A stretch of DNA of 64,000 nt from Cristatella mucedo (GCA_009760855.2 WPIO01000036.1:3417501-3481500); one strand, 5' to 3'. Numbered from the stretch's first letter, positions 1-10,314 are shown. Numbers and translations are program-made. Notes: generated from the sequence alone by a model not told the origin.

Positions 1-148
1 TGGTGATGGATATGGCTGCAAGGTTAGTCAACGTTCAAACACGTGACTCCTTTGCTGAAGGAGCCGCGATGACTCCTCGTCAATCAACGGGTACAGAGAA
101 AAGTGCTCACTCTGACTTACAAGGCCCGACATGACTAGGCTCCTTCAT

Positions 149-317
149 AAATACAAGCTGATTTGACAGCCTCTTTTTGCATAGCGATAGAAGAGCCTTG
201 ACGGCTATCACCGCCGCTAGCAGCGGCGATAAAGGATCGCCCACCACAGGATTCGAACCCACGACCTCGGGGCCGAGGCCGTGAAAAGCAACCGCCTTAC
301 CCAGTGAGCCATTACGG
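149..317 (-). mobile_element. SINE1 with TTCAT target-site duplication
   Basis: tRNA-like head at the right: B box complement gattcgaacc at 250-259, A-box region near 290-310. The SINE1 body (gctatcaccgccgctagcag) and 3' end ctgatttgacag are toward 156. Flanked by ttcat at 144-148 and 318-322; removing the element restores the LINE-B sequence, which gives exact insertion boundaries. Confidence 0.85.
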
Positions 318-693
318 TTCATGCCTAGCTGAACTGCTGCACCAGTTTCAGCCTCCTCCTGTCCTCAAGTCCTCTATGTACAATAAACTAGCTCCTATGC
401 TCAAAACCAATTGGCTGCAGAAGCATTGCTCTGCAGGACGTAGATATCAGAGCTCAGTTCCGAAATTCTTACGCACCGACATCGTCTCTCATAGTGCCAA
501 CTGCGGCCTACCATTTCCAGCCGTCCTGAGCTGCTACTTCCAGGCTACTCACTTCCTCGACCACCATCCCTACTCAGCTTTGCTTTACCACTGTCTCTCC
601 ATTTCGTGAGATGAAGTCTGTTGGCAACCGAATGCGCACCGACAGCCGCCCAGGCTTCGAGTGTGCTATGGAAACCTCTCTTACATAGTAATA

Positions 694-954
694 ATAATAA
701 TACACTTGATAAAGCGCCCTCAGAAAACTCAATCTCTTTCTAGGCGCTTTACATTTGCCGCAAAGGGAATTGCGATTGAATATTGAATAATATCATGCTT
801 GATAAATAACATGAACAACATGATTAGCCGTGACATGCGCAGGGTCAGCGTGCAAGTGTGGTTAGTGGCAGCATGCACAGCGTCAGCATGCATAAGCACA
901 TAAAGGACAAACCACAGCGACTCACTAACTAAATGCTGTCATAAATAGGTGCGT
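694..954 (-). mobile_element. L2-A 3' tail copy inserted in LINE-B
   Basis: Starts with (aat)n, then the conserved tail cacttgataaagcgccctca, through to the start of the RT 3' region (taaataggtgcgt). A likely duplication is taata (689-693, 955-959), but it is ambiguous with the (aat)n end. Confidence 0.75.
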
Positions 955-1485
955 TAATAGCACCCACTTGGTCCTTGATGGCTTTGTGGAGTTACAATTG
1001 GAGATGCAGTACAAAAAATTACCTTGGGCACCTACCATAAGTTGTTATCTTAGGTTTATTGTATTATCCTGGCAAAAAAACACCATTTAGTTACATTAGA
1101 GGGCATCTGAAGTAAGCGTTGGTCACTTGGCAAACCAGTTGCCAGGCTACTGGGCTTAGAACTGGAAGTTTGTGTGCCATGGCTGATGCAGTTGTACTGT
1201 TGTTGCAGTTGTGTTGGTGCCACCGTGCTGCCGCGGAATAGTTTGTTTTGCATTTAGTTCAGAAGCCTCTGCAGCAGGTTCTAGACTAAATCGGTGCCGC
1301 GGCAAGCCTGGGTATCGATCGCAAGAGCAAATATGCTTTCGGTCATGGATGCACTTGTGGAATGAGATTGGGTACGGTCATTGCCCAGTCTGCGTATAGA
1401 CATGTGTCTATCAATCTTCCGAGCTTTCTAGCAGCCGCTGCATCGTTCACGAGTCGCTGTCGGGAAGCCTTGCCTGGTGTGACCC

Positions 1486-1682
1486 TAAGGTGAGCTTCAG
1501 TCTAATATAGTCACGAACCGTAAGGCGGTGAGCTCCAGTCTAATATAGCCAGGAACGGTAGAGTGAACTTCAGTCTAATATAGCTAGGAACCGTAAGGTG
1601 GCGAGCTTCAGTCCAACGGAGCCAGGAACAGGTAAGGTGGTGAGCTTCAATCTAATATAGCCAGGAACCACATGATGGTGAG
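1486..1682. repeat. About 40 bp minisatellite, roughly five units
   Basis: Repeats of gtgagcttcagtctaatata followed by gccaggaaccgtaaggtg, with substitutions and small length differences. A SINE1 begins immediately to the right. Confidence 0.8.
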
Positions 1683-1862
1683 CCGTGGTGGCGCAATATG
1701 TAAGGCGGTTGGTTTTCACGACCTCAATCCCGAGGTCGAGGGTTCGAATCTGCGGCGAGCGATCCTTTATTGCCGCTTCAAGTGATTGTGATAGCCGCAA
1801 AGGCTCTTTTGTCGCTATACGAAAGAGGCAGTTAAATCAGCAAGTATTTTTAAGGTTCGCTT
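1683..1862 (+). mobile_element. SINE1, full-length copy
   Basis: Pol III-type A box tggcgcaatatg near 1688 and B box ggttcgaatc at 1740-1749. Between them lies a self-complementary stretch (cacgacctc...gaggtcgag) instead of a normal anticodon arm. The body ends with the SINE1 signature gttaaatcagcaag and an A/T-rich tail. Confidence 0.82.
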
Positions 1863-3000
1863 TAGCCTAATATAAAGTAAATGTCTTGGGCTTCTGTCTA
1901 ATATTGCCTCGTGAGTTATGCAGCACTTCAACGCTGGAATATTTACTCCTTCTTTTAGGTTTGTGCGAGTCTCCGAAAAGTGTTTGAAGAGACGCCATGA
2001 CAGAGATGCCAATGGCAAGAGCGGCTCCGGTGTTCGCTATTCTCGTTCACATCAGTCGCTCGCTCTACTCATGGGTATTTAAAAGATGGGCTGCGGCCTT
2101 AGCGTGATGAAGCCTCGAGTTTCCTGCAGGAGAGTGGAGGAGTTCTCGGGCGCGCTGGCGCGCCCGAGCTGATCGCTCCAGCGCTAAAGGAGAAAATTCG
2201 CAGAAACCAGGGTGCTGTCGACGTGGGCGTATTTCGGCCTCACAAGGCGGCGTATTGCGGCCTCGGCTCGGCGCTAGAATGCTCGCCTCGAATCTGCGAA
2301 GCAACACGTTCGAGCGTTCGATCAACGGCACACCCGGCGACTGTTTTTCGAGAAATAATGAGAGGCAGCGGCAAATGTTGTTGCTCTGAAATAAGTCGAT
2401 TTAAAATCGCAGAGTGACCGATGGCCACCTGCCGCTTGACTGAAGACCAAAGTAAAATTTCGCCTCCAGCGGGCGACGGATGCACGGATCTCTGGGATAC
2501 CGGGTTTCCGGTGCGCTACCTGATTGTGCTGTTGAAACTGATCTCGGTCACTATTGAGCTGCAAAGCCTTGGCTTCACATTAACGCACGCTCAATCAGAA
2601 TTTCGGATCACCGCGCGAATGGATGCCTATTTCTGTAAGTGCAAGTACTGTTTCACAAAGTACGGCCGCTACGGCTGCTTCCATGAGCGACCAGCGATTG
2701 CATCCGGTGGCACGATCTACGTGGGCCAAAGCAAGTAAGGGACACCTCCACGAGCGGCTACTCCACGGCATCTTTGGAGAGCCGCAAATGGCTGACGATG
2801 CAAGTTCGACCTTTGGCGGCTGATGCAACGAAGGCAGTAATTTCAAAATACGGAATTAGTTCGATAATTATATCGATTGCGAACTTAATAGCCATCCACA
2901 GGCACTTGCAGTTACGGATGGCTGTTACATTGAGTGCGCATGACGGGCGGAAAGAAGTCAAAAGTGGCCCCGCTCCATCAGACGCTGTCCTACGTTCGAG
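1863..3000. other. Intergenic DNA, nothing recognised
   Basis: Apart from the inverted repeat at 2145-2168 I see no gene, RNA or repeat family. The overlapping short frames on both strands are not supported by motifs. Confidence 0.4.
2145..2168. repeat. Perfect 10 bp inverted repeat
   Basis: ctcgggcgcg and cgcgcccgag separated by ctgg. Isolated GC-rich hairpin in otherwise unassigned DNA. Confidence 0.6.
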
Positions 3001-3234
3001 AACAATAATAATAATAATAATGCACTTGATAAAGCGCCCTCAGAGAACTTATTCTCTTTCTAGGCGCTTTACATTTGCTGCAAAGGGAAATGCAATTGAA
3101 TGGTAAGTAAAATCATGATTGAAAAACAAAGAAAATGAATAATATGGTTAGGGGTGACATGCACAGGGTCAGCATGCAAATGTAGTTAGTGGCAGCATGC
3201 ACAGTGTCAGCACGCATAACACATCAAGGACAAA

Positions 3235-4437
3235 TCACAGGGACCCACTAACTGCTGTCCTAAATAGGTGTGTTTTTAGGTTCCTTTTAAAGGTGGTCAG
3301 GTCAGGGGATGTTCTGACGCAGGTCGGGAGGGAGTTCCACGCTTTTGGAGTATACGAATTAAATGCACGGTCTCCAAAGGATTTAAGGTTTGTACGAGGT
3401 ATTTCTAGACTGTTGGATTCCGAAAAGCGGGTGGTACGATGCTTGGCCTGATGAGGGAGAATATCGGAGAGATAGGCTGGAGCCATAGAATGAAGGGACC
3501 TAAAAGTGAGCGACAAAACCTTGAAGTCAATCCGTTGCTTGACTGGTAGCCAGTGCAGGTCGGCGAGAAGTGGAGTAATGTGGCAACTGCGACGCTCACG
3601 ACAGACGAGCCTAGCTGCAGAGTTTTGCACAAGCTGCAATCGCCTGATCGCACATGCTGGTAGGCCAGTAAGCAGTGAGTTGCAGAAGTCGAGACGAGTT
3701 GTCACGAATGCATGGACCAACTTGGACGTGGTAGCCTTATTTAAACAAGCCCGAATTTTAGCAATGTTATGAAGCTGAGAATAGGCAGGTTTGACTGTGG
3801 AGCTGATATGGTCGTCTAACGAGAGGTTGCTTTGGAATATGACACCTAGATTTCGAGCTGATTCAACTGGAGATATGCTGGCAGAGCCAATTTTGAGAGT
3901 CAGCCTTTCCAATCTCTGAATCACACTGGGTTTGCCCATAACTAGTAAGTTAGTTTTATCATCGTTTAGTTTTAGAAAATTTGCTGCCATCCATGTGCAG
4001 ATGTCATGAATACATGCAGCAAGTGAGTTTAGAGAATTTGAGGTGGTCGAAGGCTGGGAGGGATCAAAGCAAAGGTACAACTGAGTGTCATCCGCATAGA
4101 AGTGAAAGCCTAGATTGAACTTGGCAATCACATCAGCAAGAGGGAGAGTATAAACCGTGAAAAGAACCGGACCTAGCACGGAGCCTTGAGGTACTCCATA
4201 TTTCAGAGGTACTTCAGATGATCTTTGTCCATTCACGTCAATACTCTGGAGTCTGCCACTGAGATAGGACCTGAACCACTGCAGAGCAGTGCCAGTGATG
4301 CCCAGGTGAGATGAGAGGCGCTCTAGAAAAACTTTGTGATCGATGGTGTCAAAAGCTGCCGAAAGATCGAGCAAAACAAGCAGAGACACTCTACCCATGT
4401 CTGCATTCCTAAGTAGGTCATTGTATACCCTAAGCAA
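3235..4437 (-). CDS. L2-A reverse transcriptase, C-terminal 400 codons
   Basis: Open for 400 codons. Motif A LLDLSAAFDTIDH at residues 22-34, motif [11 protein letters not shown] at 81-90, motif C YADDTQLY at 114-121 with both catalytic Asp, motif D region KLNDDKTNLLVMGKPS near 160. The C-terminal LHWLPVKQRIDFKVLSLTFR block is typical of L2/CR1 elements. The frame continues upstream to 4680 except for one TAG at 4474-4476, where sequence context suggests an original CAG. The catalytic core therefore looks intact although the element is truncated and interrupted. Confidence 0.85.
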   Translation of the reverse strand: MLRVYNDLLRNADMGRVSLLVLLDLSAAFDTIDHKVFLERLSSHLGITGTALQWFRSYLSGRLQSIDVNGQRSSEVPLKYGVPQGSVLGPVLFTVYTLPLADVIAKFNLGFHFYADDTQLYLCFDPSQPSTTSNSLNSLAACIHDICTWMAANFLKLNDDKTNLLVMGKPSVIQRLERLTLKIGSASISPVESARNLGVIFQSNLSLDDHISSTVKPAYSQLHNIAKIRACLNKATTSKLVHAFVTTRLDFCNSLLTGLPACAIRRLQLVQNSAARLVCRERRSCHITPLLADLHWLPVKQRIDFKVLSLTFRSLHSMAPAYLSDILPHQAKHRTTRFSESNSLEIPRTNLKSFGDRAFNSYTPKAWNSLPTCVRTSPDLTTFKRNLKTHLFRTAVSGSL

Positions 4438-4473
4438 TGCTGACTCTGTGGAGTGATTAGCTCTAAAGCCAGA

Positions 4474-4715
4474 CTAGAACTTACTAGCAAGGTGTGAGGT
4501 TTCGATATATGAGTTCAGCTGGTCTGCCACGACCCATTCCAGTGTCTTTGATAGGAATGGTAGAAGAGAGACTGGGCGGTAGTTGCTTAAGTTCTCTTGG
4601 TCTAGTGTAGCTTTCTTGAGAAGTGGCCTGACTACAGCTTTCTTCAAAAGTGCTGGGACATGACCTGAGGCTAATGACATAATAATGATGACAATAGTGA
4701 CACATTCGGGTCTGT
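4474..4715 (-). pseudogene. L2-A RT fingers, split off by an in-frame TAG
   Basis: Same frame as the 3235-4437 coding region. It contains [38 protein letters not shown] and ends LASKF-stop. The expected SGFRANHSTESA continues directly after the stop codon. The 5' truncation point lies near 4715. Confidence 0.8.
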
Positions 4716-4904
4716 TGATTCCAAAGCTACAAGCGAGTAGACGACAACCGATGGTTGTAACTAATGGTTACTAATGTAACTAATGGTAACTCATGGTTAC
4801 AAGACTGCGGATCTGCCACCACATCTGTTCTTTTTTGGTGCTCCGGGCTGCGATTAAAAGTAATTGCATTGGCCAATCTTTTTGAGGCGATTTTGATAGC
4901 TCCG

Positions 4905-5235
4905 CGTGTAATTAATGTACCTCCGCCTGTAATTCCGCAAAGCCACAAAGACTAAGTGGGTGCCGTATAGCTCACTCAAACCTAACCGGCTTTCGGTGCG
5001 CATACGGTAGCCAACAGACTTCTTCGCGTGCAATTAAGAGAAAGTGAGAAGCATAGCTGAGTCAGGAGGGCAGTAGCGTTAGTGAGTAGCATGGAAGTAT
5101 GAGCTCATGACGGCTGGAAAGGGTTGGCAGCAGGAGAGGAGATGTTGAATAAGAATCGTTGAGGTGAGTTCTAACGTTTGCCACCGGCAGAGCAAACGCT
5201 TCCGTCGCCAACGGTCTTTGAGCGTATTAGTAAAG
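4905..5235 (-). mobile_element. LINE-B 3' fragment
   Basis: Contains the complement of the LINE-B end (ccgcaaagccacaaagac) and of its C-terminal coding part (gtagccaacagacttcttcg, taagaatcgttgagg). Coding capacity is lost. Confidence 0.65.
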
Positions 5236-5645
5236 TGCGTAGAACGAGATTAATTCATTAAGTTCACAGAAATGGATTAAGAGCATAAAAAGCTAAAATT
5301 CTTTTAATAACGTGCAGTTTATTAATTTTGTAGATTCCTCTCGAACGTTTGCTGGCAGAAAGGTCTCAAGCGGTAGCACGAAAACCTCTCGAAAAGTGCA
5401 ACATCCGCTTAGTCCTTGTTGCCTAGAGAAGCTGACGACGGAGCTCGCTACAATGCATTTCACGGCTCTAGGTCGGAGGGCGATCATACGGAGCGTTCGC
5501 CCGCGCACGCGCTGCAAATCGGAGCGCGACGTCGCGGCTCTGCCGAGGCCGGCGGCAGCGGAGCCTCCACGGCGGCGGGCGAGGAGCGCAGGCAGCGCGA
5601 CGCGTCGAGCCGCTGCAAATCTTACTTCCGCGCTCCTTACTTCCG

Positions 5646-5733
5646 CTGTAGCCCGCGCGGCAAGGCTCTCGCTGTTCACGGCCCAGGTCGCGGGTTCGAG
5701 CCCGCAGCTACGGGCTACGATCCTATCGATCGC
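5646..5733 (+). mobile_element. SINE1b tRNA-like head
   Basis: ggcaaggctctcgctgttca and B box gggttcgagcccgc match the heads at 23370 and 28275. The SINE body that should follow is replaced by a 55 bp palindrome built on the SINE word tgaagagcct. Confidence 0.6.
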
Positions 5734-5788
5734 CCGTAGCTGAAGAGCCTCGGCGGCGGCGGCCGCCGCCGAGGCTCTTCAGCTACGG
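5734..5788. repeat. Perfect 27 bp inverted repeat, 1 bp spacer
   Basis: Arms 5734-5760 and 5762-5788 are exact reverse complements (ccgtagctgaagagcctcgg... into its complement), with only one G between them. A near-perfect palindrome of this size can extrude as a hairpin. Confidence 0.9.
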
Positions 5789-5874
5789 CCGAAGCGAGGC
5801 CGCTGAATTGCCCGACGAATTGCTTGCTGCGCGAACGGCTCTCGCTCGCGGCAGCACATTTTGGAAGAGACGAA

Positions 5875-5927
5875 GCATCGAGGCGGCGGCCGGTGCGCGC
5901 GGCGCTCGCCGGCCGCCGCCTCGATGC
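5875..5927. repeat. Perfect 19 bp inverted repeat, 15 bp loop
   Basis: Arm gcatcgaggcggcggccgg (5875-5893) and its exact complement at 5909-5927. The sequence is unrelated to the palindrome at 5734. Confidence 0.9.
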
Positions 5928-6261
5928 GGCGCTGTGCTCCTCCCGGCTCGCGAGGCGACGTCGGAGATGGCGGCGGCGGCCTCGAGCCGGAGGCGCTCGC
6001 GGCGCTGCGGCGCGCGTGGCCTCCGCTTGCGCCGCTCCGGGCGGCTGGCGGCAGCGGATGGTGAAGGCTCAGACCTCGGCATTTCGCGCCAGGAACGGGT
6101 GGCATTGCAGCGGCTGCCGTGCGTCTCGGAAGCCATTTCCGGGTGGGAAGCACCGCGCGGTCCCGGCTCCTGAACCTCGAGACGTGGGTAGACCCTGCGG
6201 GCCTCGGCAGGGCAGGGCTCCTCCGGCTAAGGGGGAATAACATTTTTAACATATTTAAAAT

Positions 6262-6308
6262 ATAAGTTACACACACACACACACATATCTATATATGTAT
6301 ATATATGC
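6262..6308. repeat. (AC)n/(AT)n microsatellite
   Basis: Short acac and atatgt runs between the CpG-rich block and a SINE1 fragment. Confidence 0.7.
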
Positions 6309-6311
6309 ATA

Positions 6312-6400
6312 TTCACAGCCTCATTTATATCGCGGCAGAAGAGCCTTAGCAGCTTTCGCCACCGCTTGTAGAGGGCAGCGAAGGATCGGCCGCTGCCGTA
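6312..6400 (-). mobile_element. SINE1 body fragment
   Basis: cagcctcatttatatcgcgg, agaagagccttagcagcttt and gaaggatcggcc match the SINE1 body in reverse orientation; the tRNA head is missing. Confidence 0.6.
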
Positions 6401-6735
6401 AGTGGCTCGGCAGAGTTTCGGGTACTGCTCTCGCTCACAGCCGGCCCCCACAGCCCCGTCCGCTGGATGCGGAAGTTGCGTCACAGGCTTTGCGCAACGG
6501 CCTGCCGGCCGGCAGGCAGTTCGGCGCTGCCCTGGGCACGGATCTGCGGCGAGCGGGTTTTGGCGCCAATGCTTATGCTAGACGCCTGCAGACCTCCTCC
6601 GTCGCCGAACGGACTTCTCTGCACTGCGGATATGGACTTGTTTCCTCAAGGTACGCACTCTTCGTTGTCACGGCGTTCCGAACTTTGTCGGCTTACCAGC
6701 GGGTATTGGTGCTGCACCGCTAGTCGCCAGCCGAG

Positions 6736-6790
6736 CTTTAAAGGCTCAGAACTTCGCCAGCATTCGCGGCGCAGCTCTGAGCCTTTAAAG
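6736..6790. repeat. Perfect 15 bp inverted repeat
   Basis: ctttaaaggctcaga (6736-6750) and tctgagcctttaaag (6776-6790), 25 bp loop. Confidence 0.88.
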
Positions 6791-6800
6791 TACATTCGTA

Positions 6801-6841
6801 CCGCTGCGAGCGCTGCTTTTACGGCCTAGCGCTCGCAGCGG
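6801..6841. repeat. Perfect 14 bp inverted repeat
   Basis: ccgctgcgagcgct (6801-6814) and agcgctcgcagcgg (6828-6841), 13 bp loop, only 10 bp after the previous inverted repeat. Confidence 0.88.
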
Positions 6842-7379
6842 ACGCGGAAGCCGCCGCCGCAGCACTTCCGTTTGTAGCACTCGGGTAGTCGACTCGGCAG
6901 CTAGATTTTCTTCATCCAATTGCGCATTCTGTTTCGAGTGCGGGAGGAGGCCATATTAAGCTGCGGCCGAGCGTACAGTTATAAAGAAAAAACGCGACAT
7001 ATTTTAATCTCCCGGCTATGCGTGCCCATAAGGTGTTTGCAGTTTTACTGTTGATGACTGGGAGCTGGTACTCTAGCGTAGCGTCCTGTTCGGCCGTTCG
7101 TTTCTTGCCACTGCCCTCCAAGTATTCGCATTGGCTTCGACCGCCGAGTACGGAAACGCCGAGTACGGGTACGGCTGCGGTTTGTATCGTGGAACCTTTA
7201 ACTTTCCGTCGGCCGGCGGAGTTGCACGGGGCCACCGCGGTCGTTAGCGCAAGCCGCGACCGGCGACAGTTTATATTTAAGATTTGTATGTTTAGGACAC
7301 ATTTCGTAAGAGCGCAGAAACTAAGAAGGACAGACATTCTTGTGTATACTTATGCTACGTAGACGCGGCTCGAAACAAT

Positions 7380-8030
7380 TTAATACTACTGCTGCTACTG
7401 CTACTACTACTAGCCCTAGGAAAGCTTAATCTCTATCTGGGTGCTTTACAACGCGCTGCAAAAGAATCACTAATAAAGAGTTGGCGACATGCAGGGTGCC
7501 CAGCATGCAAAAGCATACAATTATTGTGCTTAGAGCGGCACGCTAAAGCCAACACAAATACTATCCAGGCCACCGGTTAGTAAGGCCCGCTGGCTAGTAA
7601 AGTGCACTGAATCATGCACAGGTACGCTTTAAAGCACACTGGAACAAGAAAAGACAAGTTCGCTGTGGAGAAGCACCGCTGACCTGGGTAGATAGATGCT
7701 GTGACGTGAAAGATGCAAGGTCGCTGCACGTAGTGACGTAGCCGCAAGCGAGTTCCATACCTTCGGTGCATATGAGTTGGAGGCTCGATCGACGAAAATT
7801 TTTAACTAGGTTTGTAAGGGCGGCGAGAGGACCAGATCATCATCAACAGATTCAGAGCGAGATGTGTGAGAGCACGTGACTGGAGGAGCAAGGAGGTCAC
7901 ATAGGTCAAGGCTGGTGCAAGCGGGTGAAGCGACGCCTATGCCAGCCGGACCGGAGATCTTGAAATTGATTAGATGCTCATAGGGAGCCCGTGAAACTCA
8001 GACAGAAGTGGTTCGATGTGGCAGTCACGC
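7380..8030 (-). mobile_element. LINE-C 3' part, degenerate
   Basis: Starts with a (ctg/cta)n end and a tail cctaggaaagcttaatctct that resembles the L2 hairpin tail. It continues with words shared with 38114, 54905 and 61385 (gaatcatgcacaggtacg, gcaagcgagttcc). No coding frame remains. Confidence 0.65.
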
Positions 8031-8740
8031 CCTTTACATAGTGTAGACGCCATGTTGCGAAGGGGTGAACCAGTTTGGTTCTCGTATTCTTACGTAAGTA
8101 GGACAGGATTTTGGAGACATCCATTATCTGAAAGTAGGCTGACGAAAGTGGAGAGAGAATCGTCAGATCGAGTATTAACTAATAACTTAAGCTCAGATGC
8201 ATTGTGAGATTGCCGAACCGCTTGCTTTCGCTCCGCGGCTCCGCTGCAGGAAGGCAAACTCACCTAAGGCTTAACCTTTAACCTCGGGATCCTCTGACCT
8301 ACATCAGCATCCGCTGACCTACCAACCGTAGGCTGCCGGTTCGTCGCTATCGATGCGAACGCGCTGCAGCGGCTTCTGCAGTGAAGTCCTTCGCCACAAG
8401 CAAAATATTCGAAACAGGTGCTCGTCCAAGTGAAGACACGCGACAGACAGGTACGGGGCTACTGACTAATCGTCTCTCCGAACGGTTTTCTACAACGTTT
8501 AAACAGTGTTTTAAGACACCTGGTTTCTGAATAATAATATGTTATATGTTATAATTATATTATAATACAGGAATAGCTAGCAATCTGTGGCTGCGAGACC
8601 CTGGTTACCCACGGCTGCGGAGGCGGCGGACTGTGCTGCAACACTGCAGCGGAGCTCCGCTTCGACAAGTCGAGCTCTGGCGTTGAACAAAGCGCCCTCC
8701 GCCGCTGCATCGTTTGCTTGCCATCCAAACTTCATTGGAT

Positions 8741-8742
<2 letters not shown>
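8031..8742. other. Intergenic DNA, nothing recognised
   Basis: No coding or repeat signal between the LINE-C fragment and the (GA)n tract. 8825-9339, 9551-10314 and 11616-12154 are similarly empty to my reading. Confidence 0.4.
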
Positions 8743-8814
<72 letters not shown>

Positions 8815-8824
8815 AGAGAGAGAG
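8743..8824. repeat. (GA)n microsatellite
   Basis: About 40 GA units with two cga interruptions. The Leu-Ser or Arg-Glu frames across it are artefacts. Confidence 0.95.
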
Positions 8825-9339
8825 CTGCAGAGGCTGAGTTACGAGGCCAGCGAGAGAGACGGGGGAAGAAAGAGAGAGAAATAAGAACATAGTGAAGGAT
8901 CGCAAGTGCACAGTACAAAAATGCCGATGCCGAACACCAACGGAGCATCTCTTGAATCGCTCCTGGTCCTTGCCTGGCTGTCGTTGTGGAAATCTATCAG
9001 ACCGTTTTTCTAGAAGCTCCTTTGCGAGCATGGCGGGCAAGATTGGAGAGTCTTACTCCTCGCTAGCTCATTCGTTGTTCCATGTCAATGTCCCTCCCTT
9101 CAACCCAAGAACCCAGAAGTTGAGGGTGTGTCCCCTGCTTCGGGTGAAATTCTATTTTCGGCACTCAGTTCCACGGCAGACGGCATGCGGTCGTCCGTAT
9201 TTTTACCTTTCTGTCACTAGTTACCTCATTTTGACGCTCATTTCCGAGTCTAAGAAGACTAGTACTAGACTCTTCAGACCCGTAAGTGTACTGTTCTCCT
9301 TCTGCGATGCATAGATCTGTTTCTGGCGAGCATAACTCA

Positions 9340-9550
9340 CATAAAAAAATATGACTTCAGCCTCAGGTTTCGTAAATGCATCTTTCAAAAACGCTGTTGT
9401 TAGGCCACTCATTAGGAAGGCAACACCAGGCAAGGAGAACTAACGAAACTTCCGCCCAGTCTCTCGGTAGCCGTTCCTATCAAAGACACATGAGCGATCT
9501 GTGACAGACCAGTAAAGCTCTCAAATCAAAGCATCTAACCTCGCAAGATA
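9340..9550 (+). mobile_element. Old L2-like RT fingers fragment
   Basis: Translates, with stops, to AVVRPLIRKATPGKEN and FRPVSR-PFLSKT, aligned with the RT fingers of L2-A ([29 protein letters not shown]). Confidence 0.6.
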
Positions 9551-10314
9551 CGTTTGGCGGGCAGCCATTTCGTCGCGCACCGCTGCCGTCTCACCGCCTT
9601 CGGACCGCCGCCGGCTGCTCCGCTGTTGCCGCCCCCTGCGGCCGGCAGCTCTTTCGCCGTCGTGACGAGCACCTGCGGTCCAGAAACGTAAAACAGCAAA
9701 GAATTCGCCTTATTCACTAGATTTAGCATCGGAGCTCACACAAATGCGACCCGAGCAGGAACCTCCAGCGCATAGGTCGGGCACAGATCGGGCAGAGAAG
9801 CAGAAATGGTAGGAACAATCCACCTGACAAGTGCAACAGTATCCTCTCGCTGGAGATTCGCTAGTTTCTAGCAGTGGAGCTACCTCCATCTTGAGCCTCC
9901 ATCTTGAGAACCGAACACTGCTTACCCCGAAGGATACCGGCGAGCTTAGCATTCCATCGAGATTTCTCTGAGATATTCTTCTTCTGACGCATCATATCGG
10001 CGATTTGAACTTGGTTTGGGTACGTCCGCTGGCGGATCTGTCGCCCCGGATCCTACCGTATTTATCGCCGCGTATTGTCCTATTCTCGACGCCATTTTTA
10101 TGCACGGGCAGTCGCACATGCCAGAAGACCGAATTGACAACACCGCTGTGTATTATTAATCGCAGGAAGCCACGCGGGAGCTGGTGACCTCCATGTCCGA
10201 CCCTAGCCCAGAAGAATGTGGAAGTGTAACGATGGATCCGATGTTTTTCGGTGATTTCCGTGTGAATAGCAACCGACGCAGCATCTCATCTCAGTACGCG
10301 ACTCTAGAGCATCG

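Larger units (their letters stand above)
103..1010 (+). mobile_element. LINE-B 3' fragment with two nested insertions
   Basis: The 323-660 segment encodes the C-terminal RT-downstream region (AELLHQFQPP, NRMRTDSRPGFE) seen again at 57290-57800 and 58600-59000. A SINE1 splits it at 149-317 and an L2-A tail splits it at about 694-954. The LINE-B 3' end (tttgtggagttaca) resumes at 975-1010. Frames are broken; it is a fossil. Confidence 0.75.
3001..4715 (-). mobile_element. L2-A LINE, 5'-truncated, best copy in the window
   Basis: A non-LTR retrotransposon of the L2/CR1 group. Reading on the minus strand: end of the RT fingers (about 4715-4480), palm, thumb and C-terminal region (to 3235), an untranslated tail with repeated gcatgc words, a hairpin tail (aaagcgcctagaaagagatt and its complement) and (att)n at 3002-3022. 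The tail hairpin plus short 3' repeat is the arrangement L2-type elements use for self-recognition by the RT. No endonuclease or ORF1 remains. Other copies in the window are close enough to suggest recent activity of the family. Confidence 0.88.
5480..7370. other. CpG-rich block with inverted repeats, no supported gene
   Basis: GC- and CpG-rich stretches (5480-6240, 6400-6900 and to 7260) with many overlapping spurious open frames. No splice-site-bounded frame with recognisable protein was found. It holds a SINE head, a SINE1 fragment and four inverted repeats listed separately. It could be a promoter island of an unseen gene. Confidence 0.4.

Noticed and set aside
1683-1760. Possible tRNA gene
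   Set aside because: A and B boxes are present, but the anticodon arm is replaced by a hairpin and the same sequence recurs with a SINE body and target-site duplications.
5312-6282. Several 100-170 codon frames in the CpG-rich block
   Set aside because: Overlapping on both strands, Arg/Ala-rich composition expected from GC content, inverted repeats inside.
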